Below the pieces are notes generated by a model. It made no database searches, was not told the origin of the DNA, and was given only the letters and a program-made list of their open reading frames with translations. The position numbers were made by a program, and so were the translations under genes. Source: Silene latifolia (taxonomy: Eukaryota; Streptophyta; Magnoliopsida; Caryophyllales; Caryophyllaceae). From it: a stretch of DNA of 64,000 bases. How positions within the stretch are numbered: the first letter of the stretch is position 1; each line of letters opens with the position of its first letter. This document shows, piece by piece, positions 11,433 to 22,648 of the stretch. The stretch lies in assembly GCF_048544455.1 (NCBI RefSeq), contig NC_133535.1, positions 83,080,120-83,144,119 of the forward strand. The letters are read 5' to 3'.

Positions 11433-11440
11433 TATTTAAA
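11433..11440 (-). promoter_or_regulatory. TATA-like box upstream of ORF1, B unit 1 (copy at 29828-29835)
   Basis: TTTAAATA on the minus strand in TCTTTAAATACCCACC, about 300 bp before the ORF1 start and directly downstream of the internal dyad array. A tetranucleotide run (GAAT) follows at about 11400-11420. Candidate internal promoter; no transcript evidence is available. Confidence 0.4.
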
Positions 11441-11457
11441 GAACTCGACAATATTAG

Positions 11458-11860
11458 GACGCAGGGACAATCCGTGCGGATTAGGCGCAATCCGCTCGGA
11501 TTCTTCAGCTTCAAATTTTCAAAAATCCCGCCTAGAGACGGGCGGATTCTGGGAATCCGTTCGGATTCTTGAGAGACGAGACGGGCGGATTTCGCTTGAG
11601 ACGGACGGATTCTTGTCCGAGATTTTTCTTTGTTTTTCTTCACCGCAAGACGGGCGGATTGTCCACAAGACGGACGGATTACGTGAGACGGGCGTCTTTC
11701 CGAATCCGCTCGGATTCTTCAACATCAAGAATTTTGCGGTTTCGGCTCGGCCCAAGACGGGCGTCTTCTCAGCAGGACGCTCGGATCCTCTGTAGACGGG
11801 CGGATTCTCAGGAATCCGCTCGGATTGGTCCTTGTGTACACGGATTCAGGTCCATCCGTG
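11458..11860. repeat. internal dyad array of B unit 1
   Basis: About 400 bp, strongly GC- and CpG-rich against its surroundings. It holds at least five AATCCGnnCGGATT dyads (for example AATCCGCTCGGATT near 11488, 11700 and 11812) and many GACGGGCGGATT or GACGGACGGATT half-sites. This is the vocabulary of the LTR array at 7040-7205. It sits between the protease end and ORF1, where pol has been lost. Confidence 0.85.
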
Positions 11861-12174
11861 CACCAACGCATTCCCTTATCATTCTTTCTTTCTTTCTTTC
11901 AAATCTTGTGTTCTTCATTGTGGGGGCACTACTAAGGCATGAATAGCCTAGGCAATTGCCATCCCCACACTAAGGTAAAGCACTACACATCAATTAAATC
12001 ATTAGTCCCTCCCTCACTTCTCTCTTTTCATGACAATTATTTTGATCAAAGTAAAAATAAATCCAAAAATGACAAAAATGCAATGCAAAAATTAAATGTA
12101 AGTTAGGGAGTTAGAAATATTTACAAGTGGTGGTTTAGGGAGGACTCCACCAAACTCTCATTCTTGATGAGATG
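11861..12174 (-). other. non-coding spacer, protease end to dyad array
   Basis: Sense-strand sequence after the protease stop. It includes GGTGGAGTCCTCCC, which in B0 lies just after the integrase end (near 40520). The pol deletion in B therefore ends close to 12150. No gene seen. Confidence 0.6.
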
Positions 12175-13565
12175 TCAAGTAGGCATGTTCAAGGTGTTGT
12201 TGATGTTGCTTAACACCTTGAAGAAGTAATCAAAAGCTTGTTCATTGTTATGGTAGAGGTCCTCAATAGACCGTGGTTCTTGTTGTTGATCATGATCGAT
12301 GGCATGCCCAATGTAGGGATTAAAGATCCCTTCAAATTCGTCGTCCCAAAGACCACAAACTTCATTGAGTTGATCATTGAAAATCTCTTGCTTGGATGGA
12401 GACAACTCTCCCAATTTCTTCTCTTGGCCAATGAGGCCATCATCTTCTTCCTTGGTTGATTTTGATGAGCTTTGCAAGCTCTCCTTGTCACAATTCACTT
12501 GCTCTTTGAATGGAGCATCTTCAACTTTCTTCCTCCATTGGAGTTCCGATTTCTTCTTCTCATCTTTCCTAAGCTATAATGATCAATCATGAAACATGGC
12601 TCATGCAAACGAGGAGCTCTCATGGTCTTGTCAAGATTAAAAGTTATGCTTTCATCTCCCACTTCTAGAGTGAGCTCTCCATGCTTCACATCAATCACCG
12701 CACCCGCGGTGTGTAGGAAAGGTCTTCCTAAGATGATTGGAATGTTGGAATCTTCCTCCATATCAACAATGACAAAGTCCACCGGGATGAAAAACTTCCC
12801 AATTCGCACGGGGACATCTTCCCATATCCCTAGCGGTGTCTTCGTCGATCTATCGGCCATTTGAAGAGTGATATTGGTACATTTAAGCTCTCCCATCCCC
12901 AACCTTTTACTTACCGAGTACGACATGACACTCACACTAGCCCCTAGATCACATAAGGCTTTGTTGATCGTTGTGTCGCCAATGGTACACGGTATTGAGA
13001 AGCTTCCCGGATCCTTTAACTTTGGAGGTGAACTCCCTTGAAGTATGGCACTACTCACCTTAGTGAAGGCGATAGTCTCAAGTTTCCGGATCGACTTCTT
13101 CTTTGTAAGGATATCTTTCATGTACTTTGCATAGGCCGGAACGTGATTGATTAATTCCGTGAAAGGAATTGAGACTTCTAAGTTCTTCACAATTTCCATG
13201 AACTTTCCAAGTTGATCATCAAATTTAGGCTTGGCATGACGACTTGGAAAAGGAAGTCTAATCACAATGGGCTCCTTTTCTTTGGCTTTGTCTTCATTTT
13301 TCTTTGAACTTTCTTCTTTTGATGATTCCCCTTCTTTGGGACCTTGTACCACAACTTCATTCTCACTAGCTCTCACAACTTCATCCTCAACTTGCTCCTT
13401 CGGTGCTTCATACCTTGTACCACTTCTCAAGTGAATGGCACTAACCGTTTCATGTCTAGGGGGATTACCTTGAGGTGGTAATTGCCCCTTTTGTCTTTGT
13501 GAGCTCGAAGATGCTAGTTGGGTCAATTGTGTTTCCAACATCTTGGTGTGAGCTAGAATGTTGTT
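12175..13565 (-). pseudogene. protease region of B unit 1, with frameshift; 5' part cut off by copia
   Basis: Carries the Gag tail and a retropepsin-type aspartic protease. The catalytic motif is present as DLGAS (ALCDLGASVSVM), typical of Athila-like proteases, followed by PIILGRPFLHTAGAVID. Cleaves the Gag polyprotein in the particle. After FMIDHYS a frameshift near 12570 throws the frame off; the remainder continues in another frame at 12175-12498. Unit 2 has the undisturbed sequence there. The copia insertion separates this from the rest of gag at 22649. Between its stop and ORF1 there is no room for pol. Confidence 0.8.
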
Positions 13566-13570
13566 GATGG
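13566..13570. repeat. target-site duplication GATGG, left copy (copia)
   Basis: GATGG here and at 22644-22648 flank the copia element. Unit 2 at about 31966 has a single GATGG in the same context. Confidence 0.92.
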
Positions 13571-14833
13571 TGAAGGAAATGTAGATTCATATACATATTT
13601 AACATACTCATATATGTCTAAAATTTGTCATAAAATTAAAACGGATTTTATGCATGCAAACATCAATATAAATAGAGGAGAAATCATGTCCTTACATTGT
13701 AGATTTCGGCTATTAGGGCACAAGAGAGATCACCTTTCTCTTCTTGTTCTTGAGCTTATCCTTATGGAAGAACAAAGATCTAAGTATAAGATCTCTCCCT
13801 ATGTATTATACCCAAGGCTTCTCTTAATTTGATTAATATTATAAGTACTAGTATAATATTAATCTTAGTAGAAAATTGAACCAAAAATTATAAAACACTT
13901 ATATTATTTCGGTTTTATGGGAGGAAGAAGAAGAGAGAATTTTGTCTCTCTAAAACTCTAAAATTTTTTGATTAAGGAATGAATGAATTATCACACTAAA
14001 ACAAGGTAGTGTATATTAGAAAAATAAGACAAAAACTTTGCCTTTTTCTCTATGGGAAAACCGGTGGGTGGGGTGCTTTTAGGGGAGCCAATGCATGCCT
14101 ATTTTGGTCTTCACAAGGAGAATAGGTTTGCATGGCTACCTAGCTTTATCATCATTATGTTTTCTATACAAAATATAAACACAATATTTTAGCTAGTGCA
14201 CCTCCAATATTTCGGCACTTATTGATAATATGGTGTCCATATTATTTTCGTCAATTATCTATATGTTACATGTCACATGTCACATATATTTGTTTATGTA
14301 TTTTTATCATATTAAAAATCAACGTATTAATAAAAATACGTCATATACAAAATCGACTTAGTAATTTCATAATTACTTGTGCCAAAATATTTTTCCATTT
14401 ATAAATCACAACAGATTGTATTTATATCAATTCATTCAAATTTAATTGTTACATTAAACAATTTATTTCATCCGAGTAACTATACAATTTAATTACTCAA
14501 ATTTCGTATCTCATTTAATCACATTTCAATTTGATACGTAAATTTTACTTCCAAAATCGTCCGTCAATTTTCAAGTAATTTAATTAACTCGTAACGTTAT
14601 ACGATTAATTAAATAATCAATTAAGAGTATTGCCCTTTAGGTATGACCTAGGGGTCAATGATCACCACCGTCACACGACGACAATAATGTCAAACTCTAG
14701 TCACCAATCATTACCGATATATGTTGACCATTGACATAATAATATTACTTCCCAATTGTATTCTTAAAATGAGATTTAATAATGATATTTAAATCACGTG
14801 ATCGCACTATTGTTGAGGACACATTTCCCAACA
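13571..14833 (-). repeat. copia left LTR (3' LTR)
   Basis: From TGAAGGAAATG to TTTCCCAACA. It matches 21382-22643. Differences cluster between about 14450 and 14740 (for example CACGACGACAATAATG against CACGACAAGAATG); the rest is almost identical. The plus-strand open frame at 13614-13832 recurs in both LTRs and is antisense, not a gene. Confidence 0.92.
14419..14426 (-). promoter_or_regulatory. TATA box of the copia LTR (copy at 22230-22237)
   Basis: TATAAATA on the minus strand, about 410 bp into the LTR, in both LTR copies. Unlike the other LTRs here, no GC-rich dyad array lies upstream. Confidence 0.5.
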
Positions 14834-15590
14834 ATCTCCCACTTGTCCTCGACAAGTGTGCGTCACCAATTCTCTTGTCCTATTACTATCTCCCACTCAA
14901 TGCAAGGTCTCTTTCAGTCGTACTTGCAAGTGATCATATCGAGAGTGGTTTCCTCAACTGAGAATAACCGATTGACCGGATTTATCCACACCGGATACCC
15001 TCCGAGCGTGGCCACGCATTTCCGATTCATTGCTCCTTGAGTGGCCCCGAGATATTGATATAACCCGACAAGGGGTGGACAATTCCTATCGCACTCATTC
15101 CCTTCGACTAGCCACACCATCATAACCCAAAATATGCCCATTTGACCCCATTTACGAAGGTCGTAGTAACACAAATCAAAGTTAATCTGAAATCGTGCCA
15201 TCTTAGGTGAATAGTCTTTAGTCAAAAGAATCGACTCATTAGAATACTATAGTAGCTCTCGCCACGACCAGGCTATATAAATTTGCCGAACTCTATAAGC
15301 GGTCATAAGGCCCGACAAAATGTTCCTAACAATCCGCTATGTGATCGACTAGTCATCTCACATGACTGTATGGCACTTGAACTTGCCATCAATCGCCTCA
15401 CACTCTAGTCACTTCGAGACGTCACCTCATATAAGTAACTATGGGCAAAACAATGTTAATCCATGTTCACTTTAACGGGGTTCAATTGTCTCTACAACCC
15501 GTTTGGATGTAACAAAGTATAAATTAAAGATAAAAGACAAATGTGATTATGAACATGAACAAAAACAACACTTTTATTTCATTTCAAAAT
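14834..15590 (-). other. copia 3' non-coding region and polypurine tract
   Basis: Next to the 3' LTR the minus strand reads CAAGTGGGAGAT, a standard copia plus-strand primer. The remaining 740 bp is non-coding; the 103-residue frame at 14914-15225 has no recognisable domain. Confidence 0.7.
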
Positions 15591-16405
15591 CTAACAAAAA
15601 TTTGGTACACGTTTAAGTCCCATGGACGTAACATGTCCATCATGCTTAGCCTGCGATAAAGGCTTGGTGAGTGGATCGGCTATGTTGTCATCCGTCCCAA
15701 CCTTACAAATCGCAATTTCCTTTCTTTCAATGAAATCTCGAATTACATGATACTTTCTAAGTACATGTCTAGATCTATTACTAGACTTCGGCTCCTTAGC
15801 TTGGAAGATCGTCCCACTATTATCACAATAGAGAGTGATGGGATCATCGGCGGTAGGTACTACTTTTAGACCTTCCGTGAATTGTTTGATCCACATAGCT
15901 TCCTTGGCGACCTCGATGCTTTGCTATGTACTCACCTCCGTTGTTGAATCCGCGATTCTGACTTCCTTGAAGCTTCTCCACTTACACCACCATTGAGCAT
16001 GAAAACAAAACCAGCTTGTGATTTCATGTCATCCCTATCCGTTTGAAAACTTGAGTCCGTGTATCCCGTAACACGCAACTCATTGTCTCCTCCAAACACG
16101 AGGATAGAGTCCTTAGTTCTTCTCAAGTACTTAAGGATGTTCTTGACAGCAATCCAGTGACTCTCACCTGGATTTGCTTGATATCTACTCGTCATGCTCA
16201 AGGCATACGAGACATCGAGACGTGTGCATATCATGGCATACATGATTGATCCAACAAATGAAGCGTAAGGGATCAACTTCATGCGTTCAACATCATGGGG
16301 TTCGGAGGGACATTGAGTCTGGCTCAATATTGTTCCGGTTACCATTGGTACCAAACCCCTTTTGGATTTGTCCATGCTTTGAATCGTCAAGAATCTTATC
16401 AACAT
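15591..16405 (-). pseudogene. pol: copia pol 3' end: RNase H, in two shifted frames
   Basis: Continues the polyprotein of 16293-19139 after a frameshift near 16395. Segment 15932-16405 has the end of the RT (SIMYAMICTRLDVSYAL, SRYQANPGESHW) and the first RNase H acidic residue (GYTDSSFQTDRDD). A second break near 15900-15950, where several single bases are missing around the GGG-SWKS/STTEAEY region, shifts to 15591-15896. That segment holds LYCDNSG and the terminal NIADPLTKPL. Each piece matches copia RNase H well, so the damage is recent or is a base-calling error. Confidence 0.85.
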
Positions 16406-19139
16406 AAGACTCTTGACTTAGTGCCAATATCCTCTTGGGTCTATCTCTATAGATCCGGATACCTAATATGCGTTGTGCCTCTCCTAAATCCTTCATTTGG
16501 AAGTGGTTACCTAACCACTTCTTAACATAAGACAACATTGGAATATCGTTTCCAATGAGTAGTATGTCATCGACATACAGGATTAGGAACACAACATTGC
16601 TCCCACTGAATTTCATGTATAAACATGGTTCCTCAACATTTCGAGTGAAACCATTTTCTTTTATAACATGATTGAATCGATGATTCCAACTTCTAGATGC
16701 TTGCTTAAGACCATAAATGGATCTCTTAAGCTTGCACACTTTGTTAGGATTTTTAGAATCAACAAAACCTTCGGGTTGTATCATGTACACCTTCTCTTCT
16801 AAATGCCCATTTAGAAAAGCGGTTTTGACATCCATTTGCCATATTTCATAATCATGAAATGCGGCGATCGCTAACAAAATCCGTATGGATCTTAGCATGG
16901 CTACGGGGGCGAAGGTCTCATCATAATGGAGACCTTGGACTTGGGTAAATCCTTTTGCCACTAGCCTAGCTTTGTAGACATCGTCATGTCCTTCTATGCC
17001 ATTTTTGACCTTGAATATCCATTTGCATTGGAGGGGTCTTGCCCCTTTAGGCAAATCTACCAAGTCCCAAACTTGGTTTTCAAGCATAGAATCCATTTCG
17101 GACTTCATGGCTTCAAGCCATAAGGTGGAATTAGGACTAGAGATTGCGGCCTTGTAGGTGGCGGGCTCGTCACTTTCCATAAGTAACACATCGAGTGTTC
17201 CATCTTCTTCGATAAGTCCCACATATCGATCGGGATGGCGAATTACTCGGCCCGTCCTTCTTAGTGGAGGAGGTATAACCACGTTAGACGACGAAGGAAC
17301 ATCTTCTTGCGTCTCTATTTCGGTTTGTGGCTCTTGAACTTCATCAAGTTCAAAATTTCTCCCACTCTGTCTTTTAGAAATAAATTCTCTTTCTAAGAAG
17401 ACAGCCTCGCAAGACACAAACACTTTATGATCTTGAGGTTTGTAGAAGTAATACCCTCGAGAGGTCGAGGGATAACCTACAAAGATGCATTTTTCGGATC
17501 TTGGGGCTAGCTTGTTGTCGTTCTTAGTTTTGACGTAAGCATCACATCCCCAAATCTTCATATAGGATATATTTGGGATCTTACCCGTCCACATCTCACA
17601 TGGAGTCTTTTCGGTGGACTTTGTGGGACTATTATTCAAAGATCGAATTGCGGTTTGTATCGCAAATCCCCAAAACGAGTTTGGTAACTCGGTTTGACTC
17701 ATCATGGATCGAACCATATCTAGTAAGGTTCGATTTCTCCTTTCGGCAACACCATTAAGTTGTGGTGTTCCGGGCGGAGAAAGTTGTGATATAATGCCAC
17801 AACCTTTCAAGTGTGAATCAAATTCAAGACTAAGGTATTCACCACCACGATCGGATCGAAGTGCCTTAATCCTTTTGTTCAATTGGTTCTCTACTTCGTT
17901 TTGAAATTCCTTGAATTTCTCAAACGCTTCACTCTTATGTCTCATTAAATAGACATGCCCATGTCTACTTAAGTCATCGGTGAAGGTTATAAAGTAGTCA
18001 TAATTACCACGAGCGGTGATACTCATTGGTCCACATACATCGGTGTGTATGAGTCCCAATAGCTCACTAGCTCGTGTCCCTTTACCACTAAAAGGATTAC
18101 GAGTCATTTTGCCAAGTAGGCAATATTCGCATGTACCAAATGATTGATAATCAAATGGTGTAATCACATTAGTAGAAATTAATCTTTTGATGCGATTCTC
18201 GTTTATGTGACCTAATCGACAATGCCAAATGAACGCTTCACTTGGGTCACTTGTTTTGAGTTTCTTTGATTGAATGTTATAAATATCATTTGTCGGATTT
18301 GAGGTCTCTAAAATGTATATGCCATTGATGGAAGTAGCTTGGCCAATAACCAAATCATTCCTAGAAATAGAGCAATGATTGTTCTTAATGACAAAACAAA
18401 AACCGTCCATGTCTAGCATAGCGATTGAAATAATGTTTTTAGAGAGTGTAGGAACATAAAAACAATTATGCAAATACAACTCAAATCCGTTTGGCAAGGC
18501 TAGAACATAAGTTCCTTTGGATTCGGCCGCTACCCGAGCTCCATTTCCAAGTCGAAGATCCACATCTCCCTTGCTAAGCTTCTCCACATCTCTTAAACCC
18601 TGTAAATGATTACAAAGGTGAGAACCACAACCGGTATCAAGTACCCATGTCGTAGTGGAAGTATAATTTATATCAATAACATAAATTTCTTTAGGAATTG
18701 TACCTTTTGGAGTAATGAGTCCTTCCCTTATATTTCGCAAATACATAGGGCAATTCCTAAGCCAATGTCCCATGCCATAGCAATAATGGCACTCATCATT
18801 AACTTGCTTGAAGTTTTTGACTTTCTTTGCTTTCTTCTTGAACCTCTTGCCCTTTGAAGCAAGAACTTGATTGCTAGAGCTCCCACTAGCTTTGGCATCT
18901 TTATCTTCCAGAGACAAAGATCCTAAAGATTGCATGAGGTAGTCTTCCTGAGACGGACTCACACGAGGTCTAGTAGTAGTGGGTGGTTTAGATGAGGTGA
19001 TGAAATTAAGGTTTCCATCCGAACCTATCCCGAAATGAAGTTCTCTAGTTGTATCGAAATTGTTGTTGGAGCAAATGTCATCAAGAACATTGTGATAAGA
19101 ATCAATAGTGATAGGTGCGGTAGCATTTGTTGGATTCAT
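16293..19139 (-). pseudogene. gag-pol: copia polyprotein: Gag knuckle, protease, integrase, RT (948 aa, frameshifted end)
   Basis: Polyprotein for reverse transcription and integration. Residues 1-116 are low-complexity with a Lys-rich stretch. The knuckle CHYCYGMGHWLRNC is at 117-130 and the protease DTG at 168-170. The integrase HHCC finger is at about 310-340; its DDE triad is D367, D430 and E466, with the usual 35 residues between the last two. The RT has QMDVKTAFLNG near 770 and YVDD at 855-858. From about residue 916 the frame is wrong and ends at an early stop; the true continuation is in 15591-16405. The Gag capsid domain (UBN2 type) that should precede the knuckle is absent from the ORF and I could not find it upstream. 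The element is probably unable to move alone. Confidence 0.9.
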
Positions 19140-19290
19140 TGTAAAGAACTACAAATATGGAGGAAAAGGAAATATTAACATTTGTCTTTTTAAATCATAC
19201 TTGTAAATTTAACAAGATATGAACATTTATATAGTGACCTCTACCCAACTATAATAAATGATTCCAAGACCCAAATTCATATCGACTTAG

Positions 19291-19630
19291 GCACGGTAGG
19301 GCCGATTCATCCTTTATCAATATAACTCGGTGGATTAACGTTTAATCGATTCTACTCTTAGAACTCTTGGTCGATAATATTACATTAACATATATCTTTA
19401 GCCCAAAACACATTCGACAAGAGCACGGTAGGGCCGATACATCCCTTATCAAAAACTTTTGTTGAGGTCAATCCAAATTTCGAATAAATGTGTCCATGAT
19501 CCAAATCCATATCAACTTGGGCACGGTAGGGCCGATACATCCCTTATCAACATGAATTCGGTGGATTAACATTCATCACCCACTTCCCCTACGTAACAAG
19601 GTTTGTACCCGGTAGGGCCGAGTGCACTCC
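19291..19630. repeat. four spaced repeats with core CGGTAGGGCCGA
   Basis: Cores at about 19293, 19425, 19523 and 19610, spacing about 132, 98 and 87 bp. Three copies extend to GCACGGTAGGGCCGAT, then CATCC and TTATCAA; two are also preceded by CAAATTCATATCGACTT or a close variant. The sequence between copies also shares GGTGGATTAAC. They look like an old tandem duplication within the copia leader. Confidence 0.75.
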
Positions 19631-21365
19631 CTCGCGAAATAGGTTTTCATGGTTTCTACTATTTGGTAAGGCTATATCTCAATTAATTGTTTTAGCGAGA
19701 GGTCATGTCAATTTATTATCTATCACGTTTTAAGTGAACTAAAGTGGTGAACTACGATAATTCTAATTGACACGGTCGATGAACTCGATAAAATGACGAT
19801 GCATGTTTAGTTATGGCGATTTAGCAATGCATGTAACATAAAATAAAATGCAAGCATAAAAGAATAAATAAATCCTAGTATGGCCTTTCCTAAAATAGAA
19901 AAACTCTTTAACTATTACAAATTCGGAAACCAACTCCATTGGTCCCTTGAACTTCGGTTGTGGCACGCATCTCGAGGTAACACCGTCTTTATGTATCGCC
20001 ATTCTTGAAGAAATCCGTCTTTAGGAACTCCTGAATGAATAAAATTACATAATAAATTACATAAATCCTATTATACATTTGTAACTAAAATAAAATAAAT
20101 CTATTAAAATTACAAAACGGTGATACGAGATCACAATAAAAATTACAACCGAATCGATATTCCCATTCATTTCTCGGAAATACCAATTAAAATCTAAGGC
20201 CATACTAAGTAAAATTACATAATTCAAAATTACATAAATTAAAATTATGACAATCATAAAGAAAAATGCAGCATTATAATATCTATGAACATGCTCAATT
20301 TTTATGCTAAATCGCCTTTTAATTAGCCAATATCGTATATTACTCGGTTTTTAGCGATTTGCGTGATTTCAACATTTTATAATCACAAAAATACATAAAC
20401 TCATATTTATGCATAAGTTAATTACCCTAACCTCTTAGGACTCAAAATATAGTCTTCACTAATAATTTGACCATAATTAACTTTTATTTACAAAATTGTT
20501 CATAAATGGGCCAAAAATACAAAATTAAGCTATTAACTTCAAATAAATCAAAAATTCCAAATAAATTCAAAATTTGAAATTTAAATTCATGAACATTCTG
20601 GAAAAATTCCATGACACTCATAATGTTCAAAATCTTAGGTTAAAAATTTCGAAAATTTTCCGTAAAAACAATGTTGCGGTTTATCGATATTTAATAAAAT
20701 AATCATAAAAACATGGAAAAATTATTTTCACTAACTTTTCAATTTTAGATCTGAAAAAGTGACTAAAATGCAACATTAGACGTTTTTCCTAAGTCATAGA
20801 ATATATTTTATTAATTTTCACTAATAATGTCACTATTTATGTCATTTTTCTTCAAAAATTCATAAATCATGCTAAAAGACTTCTTTATAGCCAATTATTT
20901 TACACACATCTTGTAAAATTGCATGTGACAACATATAAATTTTCTATGACCAGATTCGAAATTTAACTCATATTAACCTATTTTTCTCTTAAATCCATAT
21001 TTAATAATGAAAAATTCATTTTTCGAGCATAACAAATGCAAAAATTATGAAAAATTACAGGTTATCTCAAAATAATATATGTGATAACATATCCAAAGAT
21101 CAACTTAAAATTCAAAGTATAGCTAATTTTCGACCAAAAATGACATTTTTACTCATAAAATCACATTTAAATGCCATTATTGTAAATTATGAACAATAAA
21201 AATCCGAAAAATTAACCAAAAATCCTAAAACACTTTAGGACTAGAAATATTAACATGCATGTAATTATTTCGTGATATATCATAATAACACAAATTTTAC
21301 AAGTTTTATTTTGTTATTCATATAACTCGGAAAAACTTTTAACCAATTTGCATGCAAACAACCGT

Positions 21366-21378
21366 GGCTCATGATACC
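21366..21378 (-). promoter_or_regulatory. primer-binding site, Met-type, of copia
   Basis: Minus strand GGTATCATGAGCC, close to the standard TGGTATCAGAGCC complement of tRNA-Met, with one extra base. It starts 3 bp from the LTR edge. The match is imperfect. Confidence 0.6.
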
Positions 21379-21381
21379 GAT

Positions 21382-22643
21382 TGAAGGAAATGTAGATTCA
21401 TATACATATTTAACATACTCATATATGTCTAAAATTTGTCATAAAATTAAAACGGATTTTATGCATGCAAACATCAATATAAATAGAGGAGAAATCATGT
21501 CCTTACATTGTAGATTTCGGCTATTAGGGCACAAGAGAGATCACCTTTCTCTTCTTGTTCTTGAGCTTATCCTTATGGAAGAACAAAGATCTAAGTATAA
21601 GATCTCTCCCTATGTATTATACCCAAGGCTTCTCTTAATTTGATTAATATTATAAGTACTAGTATAATATTAATCTTAGTAGAAAATTGAACCAAAAATT
21701 ATAAAACACTTATATTATTTCGGTTTTATGGGAGGAAGAAGAAGAGAGAATTTTGTCTCTCTAAAACTCTAAAATTTTTTGATTAAGGAATGAATGAATT
21801 ATCACACTAAAACAAGGTAGTGTATATTAGAAAAATAAGACAAAAACTTTGCCTTTTTCTCTATGGGAAAACCGGTGGGTGGGGTGCTTTTAGGGGAGCC
21901 AATGCATGCCTATTTTGGTCTTCACAAGGAGAATAGGTTTGCATGGCTACCTAGCTTTATCATCATTATGTTTTCTATACAAAATATAAACACAATATTT
22001 TAGCTAGTGCACCTCCAATATTTCGGCACTTATTGATAATATGGTGTCCATATTATTTTCGTCAATTATCTATATGTTACATGTCACATGTCACATATAT
22101 TTGTTTATGTATTTTTATCATATTAAAAATCAACGTATTAATAAAAATACGTCATATACAAAATCGACTTAGTAATTTCATAATTACTTGTGCCAAAATA
22201 TTTTTCCATTTATAAATCACAACAGATTGTATTTATATCAATTCATTCGAATTTAATTGTTACATTAAACAATTTATTTCATCCGAGTAACTATACAATT
22301 TAATTACTCAGACCGTATCTCATTTAATCACATTTCAATTTGATACGTAAATTTTACTTCCAAAATCGTCCGTCAATTTTCAAGTAATTTAATTAACTCG
22401 TAACGTTATACGATTAATTAAATAATCAATTAAGAGTATTGCCCTTTAGGTATGACCTAGGGGTCAATCGATCACCACCGTCACACGACAAGAATGTCAA
22501 ACTCTAGTCGACCAATCATTACCGATATATGTTGACCAGTTGACAGTAACAATATTACTTCCCAATTGTATTCTTAAAATGAGATTTAATAATGATATTT
22601 AAATCACGTGATCGCACTATTGTTGAGGACACATTTCCCAACA
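21382..22643 (-). repeat. copia right LTR (5' LTR, 1262 bp)
   Basis: TGAAGGAAATG...TTTCCCAACA, followed at once by the target duplication GATGG (22644-22648) and the resumed gag of B unit 1. Confidence 0.92.
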
Positions 22644-22648
22644 GATGG
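22644..22648. repeat. target-site duplication GATGG, right copy (copia)
   Basis: Second copy of the 5 bp duplication at 13566-13570. Confidence 0.92.

Larger units (their letters stand above)
19140..21381 (-). other. copia 5' leader, long and non-coding
   Basis: 2.2 kb between primer site and ORF, much longer than usual for copia. Very AT-rich from 20000 on. Frames at 19811-20002 and 20057-20257 have no recognisable domain. The capsid part of gag should lie near the right end of the ORF but is missing, so a deletion or replacement of that segment is likely. Four copies of a CGGTAGGGCCGA core occur at its left end. Confidence 0.65.
13571..22643 (-). mobile_element. Ty1-copia retrotransposon inserted in gag of B unit 1 (9073 bp)
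   Basis: LTRs of 1263 and 1262 bp, target duplication GATGG, a Met-type primer site, and protease-integrase-RT order in the polyprotein (copia order). The interior has a 2.2 kb leader, a gag stripped of its capsid part, and a frameshifted RT/RNase H end. The LTRs are nearly identical over the first 900 bp, so insertion is recent. The sub-lineage is not assigned. Confidence 0.93.

Noticed and set aside
13614-13832. Plus-strand frame, repeated at 21371-21643
   Set aside because: Within the two copia LTRs and antisense to the element; duplicated by the LTR, not conserved as a gene.
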